64,000 nt of DNA from DAOLCO01 sp964612555 (GTDB lineage Bacteria > Bdellovibrionota_C > UBA2361 > SZUA-149 > DAOLCO01). The notes beneath the pieces are model-generated. The model made no database searches. It saw nothing but the letters and a program-made list of their open reading frames with translations, and was not told where the DNA came from. Every line of letters starts with the position of its first letter. Position 1 is the first letter of the stretch. Below are positions 1 through 7,754 of the stretch, piece after piece. The translations under genes and the position numbers were made by a program. Location of the stretch: NCBI GenBank assembly GCA_964612555.1, contig CAZTBW010000007.1, positions 1 to 64,000 of the forward strand. The letters are read 5' to 3'.

Positions 1-177
1 CAGCCCATACATGGTGTTCTGTTCCCGAAGGATGGAGGATTTTATTGAAGCAAGTTTCTTTTGCAGCTCTGAATGCTGAGATTGAAATTCAACAAGTTCA
101 AGAAAACCATTTCTTCCAAAAATAGTAAAGAAAGCGATAAGAAGAACGACTATAGTAAGGGTGAAGTTTCTTAGCAT
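1..177 (-). CDS. ftsB: Septum formation initiator FtsB/DivIC-like (3' part cut off)
   Basis: The minus strand from 177 reads as an open frame running off the window edge and giving 59 residues. A start Met is followed by one hydrophobic segment (about residues 5-22, NFTLTIVVLLIAFFTIFG), a Gly-Arg-Asn-Gly turn, and then a coiled-coil-like stretch rich in Glu, Gln and Lys. This is the usual build of FtsB/DivIC, a bitopic divisome protein that pairs with FtsL and FtsQ in the inner membrane. In many Gram-negative bacteria ftsB lies next to eno, as here, although here the two genes are divergent. The C-terminal half is missing because of the window boundary. The call rests on topology and context. 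Confidence 0.7.
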   Translation of the reverse strand, partial: MLRNFTLTIVVLLIAFFTIFGRNGFLELVEFQSQHSELQKKLASIKSSILREQNTMYGL

Positions 178-250
178 AATAGTGTGTAAGCTACACTACC
201 GTAAGGAAAAAGTAAAAACAAAAATGCTCCATTCTGATTTAACCTGAAAT

Positions 251-279
251 TTGACGAGGATGAGCTGTGAGGGTATTCC
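251..279 (+). promoter_or_regulatory. Candidate sigma70-type promoter for eno
   Basis: TTGACG (251-256) and TATTCC (274-279) are separated by 17 bp in the divergent ftsB/eno intergenic space, about 60 bp upstream of the eno start. The -35 box is good and the -10 box is weak. This is inferred from spacing only. Confidence 0.3.
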
Positions 280-340
280 TTAGAGACCCTTAAAGAATAA
301 AGTTTTTAATTTTTATATAAATTATCATGGAGCAGTCCTC

Positions 341-1630
341 ATGGGTTCTAAAATAAAATCTATCCAGTCCCTTCAAGTATTAGACTCGCGAGGGAACCCA
401 ACGGTGTCCGTTAAAGTAAGCCTTGATGATGGTGCGACCGGACTTGCGAGTGTTCCTTCAGGGGCTTCCACCGGTGAGCATGAAGCAATTGAACTGAGAG
501 ACGGCGATGTTGCAAAATATCGTGGTAAGGGTGTGCTTTCGGCAGTTCAGAATATCAAGAACATATCAAGTGCCATCATTGGTATGGAGGCTGACAATCA
601 ATCTGCTCTTGATGCAAAATTGATCGAACTTGATGGGACTAAAAATAAAGGCTCTCTGGGTGCCAATGCTATTCTTGGGGTTAGTCTTGCAGTAGCCCGT
701 GCAGCGGCAGAATCTCAGGGGAAAGAATTATTTCAATACATCGGGAAAGATTCCGGAGTTACACTTCCCGTGCCACTTGTTAATGTTATCAATGGTGGGG
801 CACACGCTAATAACTCACTTGATATTCAGGAATTTATGTTGGTTCCCTATGGGCTTCCAAGTTTCTCGGAAGCGGTTCGTGCCGCAGCAGAAGTTTTTCA
901 TGAGCTTGGCTCACTCCTGAAAGATGATGGGTATGATACCGGGGTTGGAGATGAAGGCGGATACGCCCCCCGACTTGAATCTACCGAGCTCGCTTTTGAT
1001 TTTCTCCTTCGTGCAATAGAACGATCCGGGTATAAACCGGGAGAGGAAATCGGGCTTGCTCTTGATGTTGCTGCAAGTGAGATGCTGGTCGAAGGAAAGA
1101 GTGGTGGTTCTACCTATTGTTTTACAAAAGGTTCCGGGGAGCGGTATTCATCAGAGGCGCTTTCAGATCTGTACGCCTCATGGGTCGATACCTATCCCAT
1201 AGTCAGTATCGAAGATGGGCTCGGAGAAAATGACTGGAGTGGCTGGCACTACCTTACTTCCAAACTTGGTTCCAGAATTCAGCTTGTCGGAGATGACCTC
1301 TTTGTTACGAATGTAGAGCGAATTGTAAAGGGTATTGAGTCTAAAGTTGGGAACTCAGTTCTTATAAAACTGAATCAGATAGGTTCTCTTACTGAAACTC
1401 TCGATTCTATCAAGATATCCCATGAGAATTTATACACCGCCGTGATTTCTCATCGCTCCGGTGAAACCGCCGACACCACGATTTCAGATCTCGCAGTGGC
1501 TACCAATTCAGGGCAAATCAAAACCGGTTCCATGTGCCGGGGTGAGCGAACTGAAAAATATAACCGCTTGCTCTGGATTGAAAATATTCTGGGTAGTGAC
1601 GCAGTCTATAAAAATCCATTTAAACGGTAG
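341..1630 (+). CDS. eno: Enolase
   Basis: Phosphopyruvate hydratase converts 2-phosphoglycerate to phosphoenolpyruvate in glycolysis; it is cytosolic and often part of the RNA degradosome. The 429-residue length is typical. Visible family signatures are the mobile loop SGASTGEHEAIELRDGD near residue 40, the Mg-binding Asp/Glu residues in the barrel (LALDVAASE, VSIEDGLGE, VGDDLFVTN), the catalytic-Lys segment KLNQIGSLTET, and the C-terminal SHRSGETADTTISDLAV signature. The ATG at 341 follows a GGAG at about 330. It is divergent from ftsB and followed within 10 bp by a membrane-protein gene, suggesting one transcript. Confidence 0.97.
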   Translation: MGSKIKSIQSLQVLDSRGNPTVSVKVSLDDGATGLASVPSGASTGEHEAIELRDGDVAKYRGKGVLSAVQNIKNISSAIIGMEADNQSALDAKLIELDGTKNKGSLGANAILGVSLAVARAAAESQGKELFQYIGKDSGVTLPVPLVNVINGGAHANNSLDIQEFMLVPYGLPSFSEAVRAAAEVFHELGSLLKDDGYDTGVGDEGGYAPRLESTELAFDFLLRAIERSGYKPGEEIGLALDVAASEMLVEGKSGGSTYCFTKGSGERYSSEALSDLYASWVDTYPIVSIEDGLGENDWSGWHYLTSKLGSRIQLVGDDLFVTNVERIVKGIESKVGNSVLIKLNQIGSLTETLDSIKISHENLYTAVISHRSGETADTTISDLAVATNSGQIKTGSMCRGERTEKYNRLLWIENILGSDAVYKNPFKR

Positions 1631-1638
1631 TTACTTGA

Positions 1639-2589
1639 GTGAAGGCTAAGGCTTTAAGAATACTACGTCTTCTTTTTGCTTTTTCTATTATCGGGTTTTT
1701 ATTCTCTTATATTGGCGTTAAAGAAGTACTTGGTCAGTTACAGAATATAGACCCGCTCTACTTCCTACTTTTTTTGCTTATTACCTATCCACTGATCTGG
1801 TCAAGTTGCAGAAAATGGAAGCTGTTTATTCCTGAAGGGTCAGAGCAACCTTCCATGAATCGCCTGATGAAGTATTACACCATATCCTATTTCGCAAATC
1901 TTTTTCTTCCTTCGACTTTGGGTGGTGATGTGGCGCGAAGTTATAAGCTGGGACAGTATATAAAAAGTCAGGCTGATGCACTTGTTACAACTTTTCTTGA
2001 GCGTTTAACCGGTCTTCTTGCAATGGTGATTATAGCGTTTCTGGTGATCTTGTCCGGAGTTTCTGTGGTGCCTGAGTTTACCATGTCTATTCTTTTTGTA
2101 TCTTGTCTTGTTATTTTTATTTCGTGGGTGTTTCTTTCTCGTACCGGTATAGATCTTTTTTTCAGGGTAATTAGATATGTACAGCACAGGGTGGAATCAA
2201 AAGTGTTTTTGAACGGGCTGGTTCAAAAAGTGCTTTCTGTGCAGGCAGTGCTTGATAAGAGCAGGACTGTGTTTTGGAAATCTTTACTCTGGTCTTTTTT
2301 GTTTCATGTGCTTACGGTTCTTAATACGTATTTTGGGGCTCGGGCGGTGGGGTGGGATGAGGTTTCTTTTTTGCAACTTTGTATAGTGGTGCCTCTTGTG
2401 TTGTTGATCAGTATGGTTCCTGTAACTCCGGGAGGAATTGGGGTACAGGAAGGGGCTTTTGTTTATTTACTTAGCCGAATTGGAGCGAGTTCTCCCGAAG
2501 CGCTTTCTGTGGCGTTACTTCTTAGGGCGAAGACTCTTTTGCTTGGGCTTTTGGGAGCGTATTTTTTTATGCAAAAAGAAGAGAGGTAG
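1639..2589 (+). CDS. YbhN/AglD-type flippase-like integral membrane protein (LPG synthase TM family)
   Basis: This is a 316-residue polytopic membrane protein with about eight hydrophobic segments. It has the signatures of the lysylphosphatidylglycerol-synthase transmembrane family (UPF0104): PSTLGGDVARSYKLG near residue 95, TTFLERLTGL near 115, and PGGIGVQEGAF in the C-terminal part. Members are found next to glycosyltransferases or as LPG flippase domains and are thought to move lipid-linked substrates. No catalytic domain is attached here. The start codon is GTG, 8 bp after the eno stop, with only a weak Shine-Dalgarno sequence, so it is probably translated from the eno transcript. The substrate cannot be inferred. 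Confidence 0.75.
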   Translation: MKAKALRILRLLFAFSIIGFLFSYIGVKEVLGQLQNIDPLYFLLFLLITYPLIWSSCRKWKLFIPEGSEQPSMNRLMKYYTISYFANLFLPSTLGGDVARSYKLGQYIKSQADALVTTFLERLTGLLAMVIIAFLVILSGVSVVPEFTMSILFVSCLVIFISWVFLSRTGIDLFFRVIRYVQHRVESKVFLNGLVQKVLSVQAVLDKSRTVFWKSLLWSFLFHVLTVLNTYFGARAVGWDEVSFLQLCIVVPLVLLISMVPVTPGGIGVQEGAFVYLLSRIGASSPEALSVALLLRAKTLLLGLLGAYFFMQKEER

Positions 2590-2608
2590 TTTTTCCCCCC
2601 GCCGCCGG

Positions 2609-2731
2609 GAAGAGGAGCTGGGTGCACCTTGAGTCAAATGGCTCCCTCGAGCAGTATAAATCAGGTTTTGATGGTGGTGTGTGGCTCTCAGTCCGCTTGA
2701 GTTCGACTCAAGGTGCACCCAGCTCCTCTTC
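2609..2731. repeat. Long inverted-repeat element, copy 1
   Basis: Two 27-bp arms (2609-2635 and 2705-2731) are perfectly complementary and enclose a 69-bp loop. A second element at 16556-16683 has arms of unrelated sequence but a clearly similar loop of nearly the same length: both begin aATGGCTC.CTCG.G.AGT and end GCTTGAGT.C. It lies between a + strand gene and the convergent VanZ-like gene, so it could act as a bidirectional terminator, but the arms are much longer than a normal terminator. See findings. Confidence 0.85.
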
Positions 2732-2840
2732 TCCACCCCCCCCTGTTTTTTATTTTGTGATGCTTGGTGATTTTGAATTATGACTGTAGGGGCAGGGCTT
2801 GCCCCTGCCCGAGTAACTGTGCTGGATGAGGGTTCTTTTT

Positions 2841-3776
2841 TTATTTCAGTTCGATTCTTGAGATGCAAAAGGTGGAATTTTTTTGTGTTTCGTCTGTGGC
2901 GAGCAGGATTCTGTGAATTTGTTCGAGGTTGAAATTTTTTCTTGGGACTGAGTTTTTAATGTGGGTTGTGGGGATTAGGATGTTTTTGTTTTTTTCGTTT
3001 GCTTTAAGGGTGAATATTTCTCCGTAGCGGGAATCTACTTCTGTTGTGTCTCCTGAATCATCAATGCGGATAAGAATTTGTAATTCATGTTCCGAGTTGT
3101 TTGTAAGAGAGATGGAGAGTTCATTGAAGGTGCTCCAGTCTTTGTTGCCTGCGGTTAATTCGAGACCTCCCCAATATCCTGTTTCGGTATGTACTTCTAC
3201 GGAGCAGTCTAAAGTGGGGTTTCTGTTGAGGTAGGTATATTCTACGGGGCGGACCAGATTTGAGAGTTTGGAATCGGGAGACAGTAGTACGGGGTACAGT
3301 GTTTCACGTTCTTTATACAGGTTGTATCCAATAAAGATTGGTGGAATGGTGATGAGAGCGCCTATGGTGAGACCTGAGAGTAATAACGACAGATATCTTT
3401 TCCTCAGAGTAGGTTTATGGATTTTTAATTCTGTATAGGCGATTCCGGTAATTATTCCCCAAAAAGTAATATGAATATCTGTAAAGCTGGCACTTCTTCC
3501 TGTAAGTTCCTGGAGCAGCTCAATAAGACAGGCAAGAATGAGTACCAGCGCTCCTATAAAAGGTGTAGCGAGTGGTATGGAGAGTTTTAAAAAAAAGATA
3601 GACAGGAAATATACTCCCAGAAACCCGATTGGAAAATGAAGAAGGTTTGTTATGGGTTCATCTACCAGCTCATCAATAAGGACTGGAAAGGGAAATAGTA
3701 AGGAAAAGAGAAGGCAGGTGGCAATGAGTGCAATTAATTTTCTTGAGATAGTGGGTGAGGAAGCTGAAGATGACAT
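2841..3776 (-). CDS. VanZ-like membrane protein with C-terminal extracytoplasmic domain
   Basis: The protein has 311 residues. The N-terminal 130 residues contain four hydrophobic helices and the VanZ-like pattern IELLQELTGRSASFTDI..TFWGIITG (Glu, Gln, Arg and Asp in the expected order). A fifth helix follows near residues 135-155. The remaining 150 residues look soluble and beta-rich (WGGLELTAGNKDWSTFNELSISL) and resemble a carbohydrate-binding-like sandwich, but no family could be assigned. VanZ proteins are membrane proteins of mostly unknown function, linked in some Gram-positives to teicoplanin resistance. It is convergent with the YbhN-like gene and sits 15 bp downstream of sspB on the same strand, so the two are probably co-transcribed. 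Confidence 0.65.
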   Translation of the reverse strand: MSSSASSPTISRKLIALIATCLLFSLLFPFPVLIDELVDEPITNLLHFPIGFLGVYFLSIFFLKLSIPLATPFIGALVLILACLIELLQELTGRSASFTDIHITFWGIITGIAYTELKIHKPTLRKRYLSLLLSGLTIGALITIPPIFIGYNLYKERETLYPVLLSPDSKLSNLVRPVEYTYLNRNPTLDCSVEVHTETGYWGGLELTAGNKDWSTFNELSISLTNNSEHELQILIRIDDSGDTTEVDSRYGEIFTLKANEKNKNILIPTTHIKNSVPRKNFNLEQIHRILLATDETQKNSTFCISRIELK

Positions 3777-3791
3777 AGGAGATGGAGGATA

Positions 3792-4298
3792 CTACTTGAT
3801 TCTTTTCAGGCTGGATTTTCTTTTTTCTGATGAGATACTTTTTGGAGTGGATTCGGGAGTATCTGTAGATTTATCCGGTGCAGCTTCTTTACTTTCTTCG
3901 GTTTTTCTTTCAGTTCTTCTCTTTAGGGGTGCCATGATTTTTTCTCCTACTGATTGGAGCATCATCTTTGCAAGTTGATGAAACACTTCCTTGGGGAGAT
4001 CCTGTTCCCAGATTTTCTGCACTCCCTGATCTGAGGTCATGCCCCAAACTGCATTCCAGGGAATGATGCATTCAAAATATTCGTTATTAAAACGAAGATA
4101 CGAACTGATCTTCTCATCGTCTGCCTTGGTCTCTCCTTGAAAGAACATACTTAGTTTTAGTGTAAGAGAGTGCTGATCTTTAAGATGAGCAGGAACCATT
4201 ACCTCATCCTTTCTTGCATCAAGATGCACCAGAATGTGGTCGTCCTGTATCCAGGTATCAAACAATGACTTTTTTGTATTTTCAGTTGCTTGAGTCAT
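3792..4298 (-). CDS. sspB: SspB-family ClpXP adaptor
   Basis: The 168-residue protein matches the stringent-starvation-protein-B fold. An N-terminal helix (FDTWIQDDHILVHLDAR) is followed by VMVPAHLKDQHSLTLKLS, then YLRFNNEYFECIIPWNAVWGMTSDQG, the region that in SspB forms the peptide-binding beta sheet. The tail after residue 115 is low-complexity and Lys/Ser/Glu-rich (KRRTERKTEESKE) and ends in a basic stretch, as expected for the flexible ClpX-binding tail. SspB tethers ssrA-tagged and other substrates to ClpXP in the cytosol. It is divergent from the CpaF-like gene across 128 bp. Confidence 0.75.
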   Translation of the reverse strand: MTQATENTKKSLFDTWIQDDHILVHLDARKDEVMVPAHLKDQHSLTLKLSMFFQGETKADDEKISSYLRFNNEYFECIIPWNAVWGMTSDQGVQKIWEQDLPKEVFHQLAKMMLQSVGEKIMAPLKRRTERKTEESKEAAPDKSTDTPESTPKSISSEKRKSSLKRIK

Positions 4299-4426
4299 AA
4301 CAGTTGCTAAGTAGTTATTTTTATTATTTAATTTGACGTATTATCAGTTTAACTGTCCTGGATAATATACCGATATTACTTATTACAGCTTTATTTTAAT
4401 AATTTTACAATACGAATGTCCAGAAA

Positions 4427-5773
4427 ATGTCTTATTCTAAAAGTCTCAGGAGTAAACTAGCCAGGAAGAAAAAGGTTTCTCGTAGTCAGGAGCCTACTCA
4501 GGTGATTTATCTTGATACGATCATTGATGATCTGAAAAATTTAACCGATTTACATAAAACGAATCAGGAGAAGACTTCCTGGTTCCAAAAATTTGAAATT
4601 CAGGACATTAAGCAAAATGAAACCCTGGTGTATTACAAGAAAACTCTTGAAGTACTTACTCAATTAAGACGTGAAAACCCCAATTATCCTTTTCGATGGT
4701 ATATAAAGGAGGCATTACTTTCTCTCTACACCTCCGGTGGTATGCCTTCGGAGATACTTTCAAGGGAAACACGTAAGCAGATATTCAGGCGCTTAAGCAG
4801 TTTGCTTCAGAGTGCCGAGGTGTTTTTTGAAATACTCTCCGGAAACGAGGTGAGAAGAGCAATTCTTGGCGAGCGGTTGGAAATCAGGGTACATAAAGAG
4901 GGTGGCGTGCTTCATCAGGTTCCACTCTTTTATTGTGAAGAAGAGAATGAACTGGTGCGAGAAATCTTGTGTGAAAGAATTGATGAGAAGGGTGTTGCCG
5001 GGGTTTTTGTGTATGAAGGTGAGGAGATTAATATAATTATTGAAAGACTTACACTTCGAAATGCTCAGTCAGATATAGTTCTAAAGCCGGTGTCCAGGCA
5101 AAACGTGAATATGCTTGAACTTATAAGAGCAAAAATGTTTAATCCCGTACTCTCCAAAAGCTTTTCAAAAATGCTTAAGGAGCGAACAAGTGGTATGCTC
5201 ATCTCCGGAGCTGCAAACACAGGTAAATCATTTTTCCTGTCCGGTTTGCTTTCTACTCTGCCACTCCAGAGAATCCCTCTGGTGATCGGAAACAGTGCAA
5301 GACTCAGGGTTGTTCACCCACACGCACTCGTTTTGGATTCTGTATCAGTGGTGCACATGCTTGAAAGTAGATCACTGGAAGAGGTTGCAACAGAAATATC
5401 TAAAATGGGTATTACTGATATTTTTATAGATGATTTTACTACCTCGCTTCTTCCTTTGGTAAAGATTTTGACTGAACGCTATTCTATGTATCCTGTGGTC
5501 AGTATTCATGGGGCAATGCGGGGGGTACTACAGGCACTGTCATCTACTAAAGACGATATTGATTTTTTATGTAAACACTTTCTGGTGGTGCTTGATCTGG
5601 GTGAGGTGTGTGATGATCGAAGCCTCAAGGGTCTGTATGAAATAAAAAATAAGGATGGAGTACTTACCTGCATTAATATTGCCGAGAAAGTTGAAGGGTC
5701 ATTTACCTGGAACAACTCAGGAAATGCTTGTGAATCCTCCCGATATTTTGATACTCTCAAGTTAAATGCATAA
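4427..5773 (+). CDS. CpaF-like type II/IV secretion ATPase, divergent
   Basis: The 448-residue protein has an N-terminal helical region (1-130), a middle domain, and a C-terminal P-loop ATPase. The Walker A motif GAANTGKS sits near residue 262, preceded by ISG as in CpaF/VirB11 ATPases. A Walker-B-like IFIDDF segment lies near 330, and a VVSIHG stretch near 365 stands where CpaF has its second conserved His box. The usual Asp box and the full CpaF linker are degraded, so it is a divergent member and may not power a pilus. It is the first of three tightly spaced genes (ATPase, receiver, CpaE-like) with no pilin, TadB/TadC or secretin genes nearby. Confidence 0.6.
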   Translation: MSYSKSLRSKLARKKKVSRSQEPTQVIYLDTIIDDLKNLTDLHKTNQEKTSWFQKFEIQDIKQNETLVYYKKTLEVLTQLRRENPNYPFRWYIKEALLSLYTSGGMPSEILSRETRKQIFRRLSSLLQSAEVFFEILSGNEVRRAILGERLEIRVHKEGGVLHQVPLFYCEEENELVREILCERIDEKGVAGVFVYEGEEINIIIERLTLRNAQSDIVLKPVSRQNVNMLELIRAKMFNPVLSKSFSKMLKERTSGMLISGAANTGKSFFLSGLLSTLPLQRIPLVIGNSARLRVVHPHALVLDSVSVVHMLESRSLEEVATEISKMGITDIFIDDFTTSLLPLVKILTERYSMYPVVSIHGAMRGVLQALSSTKDDIDFLCKHFLVVLDLGEVCDDRSLKGLYEIKNKDGVLTCINIAEKVEGSFTWNNSGNACESSRYFDTLKLNA

Positions 5774-5790
5774 AACTGAATAAAACTCAC

Positions 5791-6171
5791 ATGAATAAAG
5801 GCGATACCATTCTAATAGTTGAAGATTCACAAGTGCAAAGAGCGGTGATGGTGAATCTGGTAAAAGAGCTGGGATATGTTCCTGTTGCAGTGGAGAAGTT
5901 TGATCAGCATATTTCTGCTGTCTTGAAGAGCCAGAATATTTCAGTAGTGCTTCTTGATCTGATGCTTCTCAATGAAGAGGGTACCCCGGTAGCGGATGGG
6001 TTTCAGTTGTGTAACGAAATAAAGGAAACTAATCCTCTGATAAAAGTGGTGATTGTATCTGCTGAAAGTGATGAGGCGGCACGAGAGTTTGCTTTGTTGC
6101 AGGGGGCGGATGGGTTTCTTGCAAAACCTTTCAAGATCAACGAACTGGAACACTGCCTTAGTGATATTTAG
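5791..6171 (+). CDS. Single-domain response regulator (CheY-like)
   Basis: The 126 residues consist only of a receiver domain. The acidic pair is in IVEDSQ (residues 9-14), the phosphoacceptor Asp is in VVLLDLMLL near residue 56, Ser/Thr is in VIVSAES, and the conserved Lys is in FLAKPF near residue 113. There is no output domain, so it probably acts by protein-protein contact, perhaps on the flanking CpaF-like and CpaE-like proteins. It starts 17 bp after the ATPase stop and ends 9 bp before the CpaE-like start, suggesting an operon. No cognate kinase is adjacent; a receiver-histidine kinase lies at about 52 kb, but a link is only a guess. Confidence 0.88.
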   Translation: MNKGDTILIVEDSQVQRAVMVNLVKELGYVPVAVEKFDQHISAVLKSQNISVVLLDLMLLNEEGTPVADGFQLCNEIKETNPLIKVVIVSAESDEAAREFALLQGADGFLAKPFKINELEHCLSDI

Positions 6172-6180
6172 GATAATGGT

Positions 6181-7362
6181 ATGAAGATTCTTGTTGTTGA
6201 ACAATCAAAAGAGCAGATAGAAGATCTTTGCAGCCGTATCGAGGAGGCGGGAAAAAGAACTTTACTTAAGGGGGTGAGTGTTACCGGTGCAAGCCTGAAG
6301 GAGGTAGGTACTTTTATTCCCGAGCTGATTTTTCTTGGGCAGTTCGCCGTAAAAGATCTTGATGATATTCTTAAGCGTCTAAATGGTATTTTTCCAAGAG
6401 TGCCCATAGCACTGGTTCTTTCCAGTGAAGCGTATGTTTCAGAGTCAATAGATCTTCGTCGTTCATTTCCGGTGCGTATACTCGCACAAGGCGACATCCC
6501 TCAAATAGCCCAGATGATACTGGAGCTTGGGCATGCTCAGTCAAAGGGACGGGCGATACATAAGGGTAGAGTCCTCAGTGTTGTCCATACCAGAGGGGGT
6601 GTGGGTGCGAGTAGTTTCTCGGTGAGTGCTGCTGATGCGATCTCCCGGAATGGAAAATCGGTTGTGCTGGTTGATCTTTCTGTGAATAATCCTGACATTA
6701 CAAGATGGTCATCTTACGGGATTTTACAGCAGACTGCGTTGAAGAAATTTTTCATGGAAAACCAGAAACAGCATGTGCCGGTGCACGAGCTTATTAAAGG
6801 TAGTCCTTCTTCAAACCTGAATCTTTCAGTGGTGGGGCAAATGGAAAGTTTTGTAATGTCTTACAAGATGCATGTTGATGCGCCAGATTCTGTGGTTTCT
6901 TCTTATGAAGGTATAGAGCGACTTATTGGAAAACTGACGGAGGATTTTGAGTTTGTAGTGCTTGATCTTGGTACTACCTGGGGGGTGTCGACTTTATCTG
7001 CGCTTGCGTTAAGCACTCATGTGTTTTTTGTTGTTGAAGGTACCCGGCAGAATATGCTTAGAAGTTTTGAGAACCTGAGAAGGGTAAGTGTAGAGTCTGA
7101 AGATCCTTCCGAGTTTGATTATCGTAAGTGGGCTATGGTGGTTAATGGGGTAAGTAGCCTGCATGAGGCTCGTGCTTTGTATCAGGAGTGTGAGGATATG
7201 AGTCCTCTTAATGCTTCTACTTCTATATGGGGTATGCCTCTGAGTTCAAAAGGGGGTGAATGGTGTGTTTCCGGCTACACTCTGTATGCAGCAGGTGACA
7301 AGAACTATGTATCAAGCATTGATGAGATAGTCAGAGGCACCTTTCCTGATCTTTCGTTTTAG
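6181..7362 (+). CDS. CpaE-like pilus-assembly/localisation ATPase
   Basis: The 393-residue protein has a degenerate receiver-like N-terminus (residues 1-115, opening MKILVVEQSKEQIEDL) and a MinD/ParA-type ATPase domain from about residue 125. The deviant Walker A reads RGGVGASSFS, so the usual Lys before the final Thr is Ala, as is common in CpaE proteins. A Walker-A' Asp follows in VVLVDLSVNNPD, and a Walker-B-like segment is FVVLDLGTTWG. In Tad systems CpaE marks the pole and positions the CpaF motor. Here only CpaF-, receiver- and CpaE-like genes remain together, so the trio is either remote from the rest of a Tad locus or has been repurposed. Confidence 0.68.
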   Translation: MKILVVEQSKEQIEDLCSRIEEAGKRTLLKGVSVTGASLKEVGTFIPELIFLGQFAVKDLDDILKRLNGIFPRVPIALVLSSEAYVSESIDLRRSFPVRILAQGDIPQIAQMILELGHAQSKGRAIHKGRVLSVVHTRGGVGASSFSVSAADAISRNGKSVVLVDLSVNNPDITRWSSYGILQQTALKKFFMENQKQHVPVHELIKGSPSSNLNLSVVGQMESFVMSYKMHVDAPDSVVSSYEGIERLIGKLTEDFEFVVLDLGTTWGVSTLSALALSTHVFFVVEGTRQNMLRSFENLRRVSVESEDPSEFDYRKWAMVVNGVSSLHEARALYQECEDMSPLNASTSIWGMPLSSKGGEWCVSGYTLYAAGDKNYVSSIDEIVRGTFPDLSF

Positions 7363-7754
7363 GTTTTTTGTGTTTTTTGTGTTCAGGATAAATTATTTCT
7401 ATAAATAAGCCTGAAAATAAAACTTTCCTCTTGATTCTTGTCCCATTTTGAGCTAAAGATATCCTCTATGAACAGAGTATTTTCTTTTGTGCTCATTTTT
7501 TCTGTAATTATTCTCGCGCGTTAGCGCGAAAAATATCTCCTTCTCACATTATTATCCCTTTTAGTCAGCAAGAAAATCATAAATATGCGTATTTTCGGCT
7601 CTTTAAGGGGGCTGTTTTTCTTTCACAGGTATGGTTCGGGTAGATTTTTGATTTTCGGCACTAGAGTGAGTTTGTTGCTTAGTCTCGTGCCGTAAAGTCG
7701 TGCATTTTGTTTTTCCCGAAAGGGAGTTTAGGTTTTTAAAAAGGACGATAGAAA
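7363..7754 (+). other. Gene-free leader with two hairpins upstream of the GCS2-like gene
   Basis: No coding frame is convincing in this 392-bp gap. A perfect 6-bp GC-rich stem (TCGCGC at 7514-7519, GCGCGA at 7524-7529) has no T-run on the + side, so it is not a clear terminator. A second dyad, CGGCAC (7656-7661) with GTGCCG (7687-7692) plus three further pairs inside, lies just upstream of the 7755 start and may be a 5'-UTR structure. The gene has an AAGGAC Shine-Dalgarno-like sequence at about 7741. No known riboswitch was recognised. Confidence 0.35.

Noticed and set aside
2701..2725. GTTCGACTC inside the first inverted-repeat element resembles a tRNA T-arm
   Set aside because: No matching acceptor, D or anticodon stems, and the second copy of the element lacks the motif. 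It is just part of the palindrome.
4333..4368. TTGACG and TAATAT as a promoter for the CpaF-like gene
   Set aside because: Spacing of about 24 bp is too long for a sigma70 promoter; no better pair was seen.
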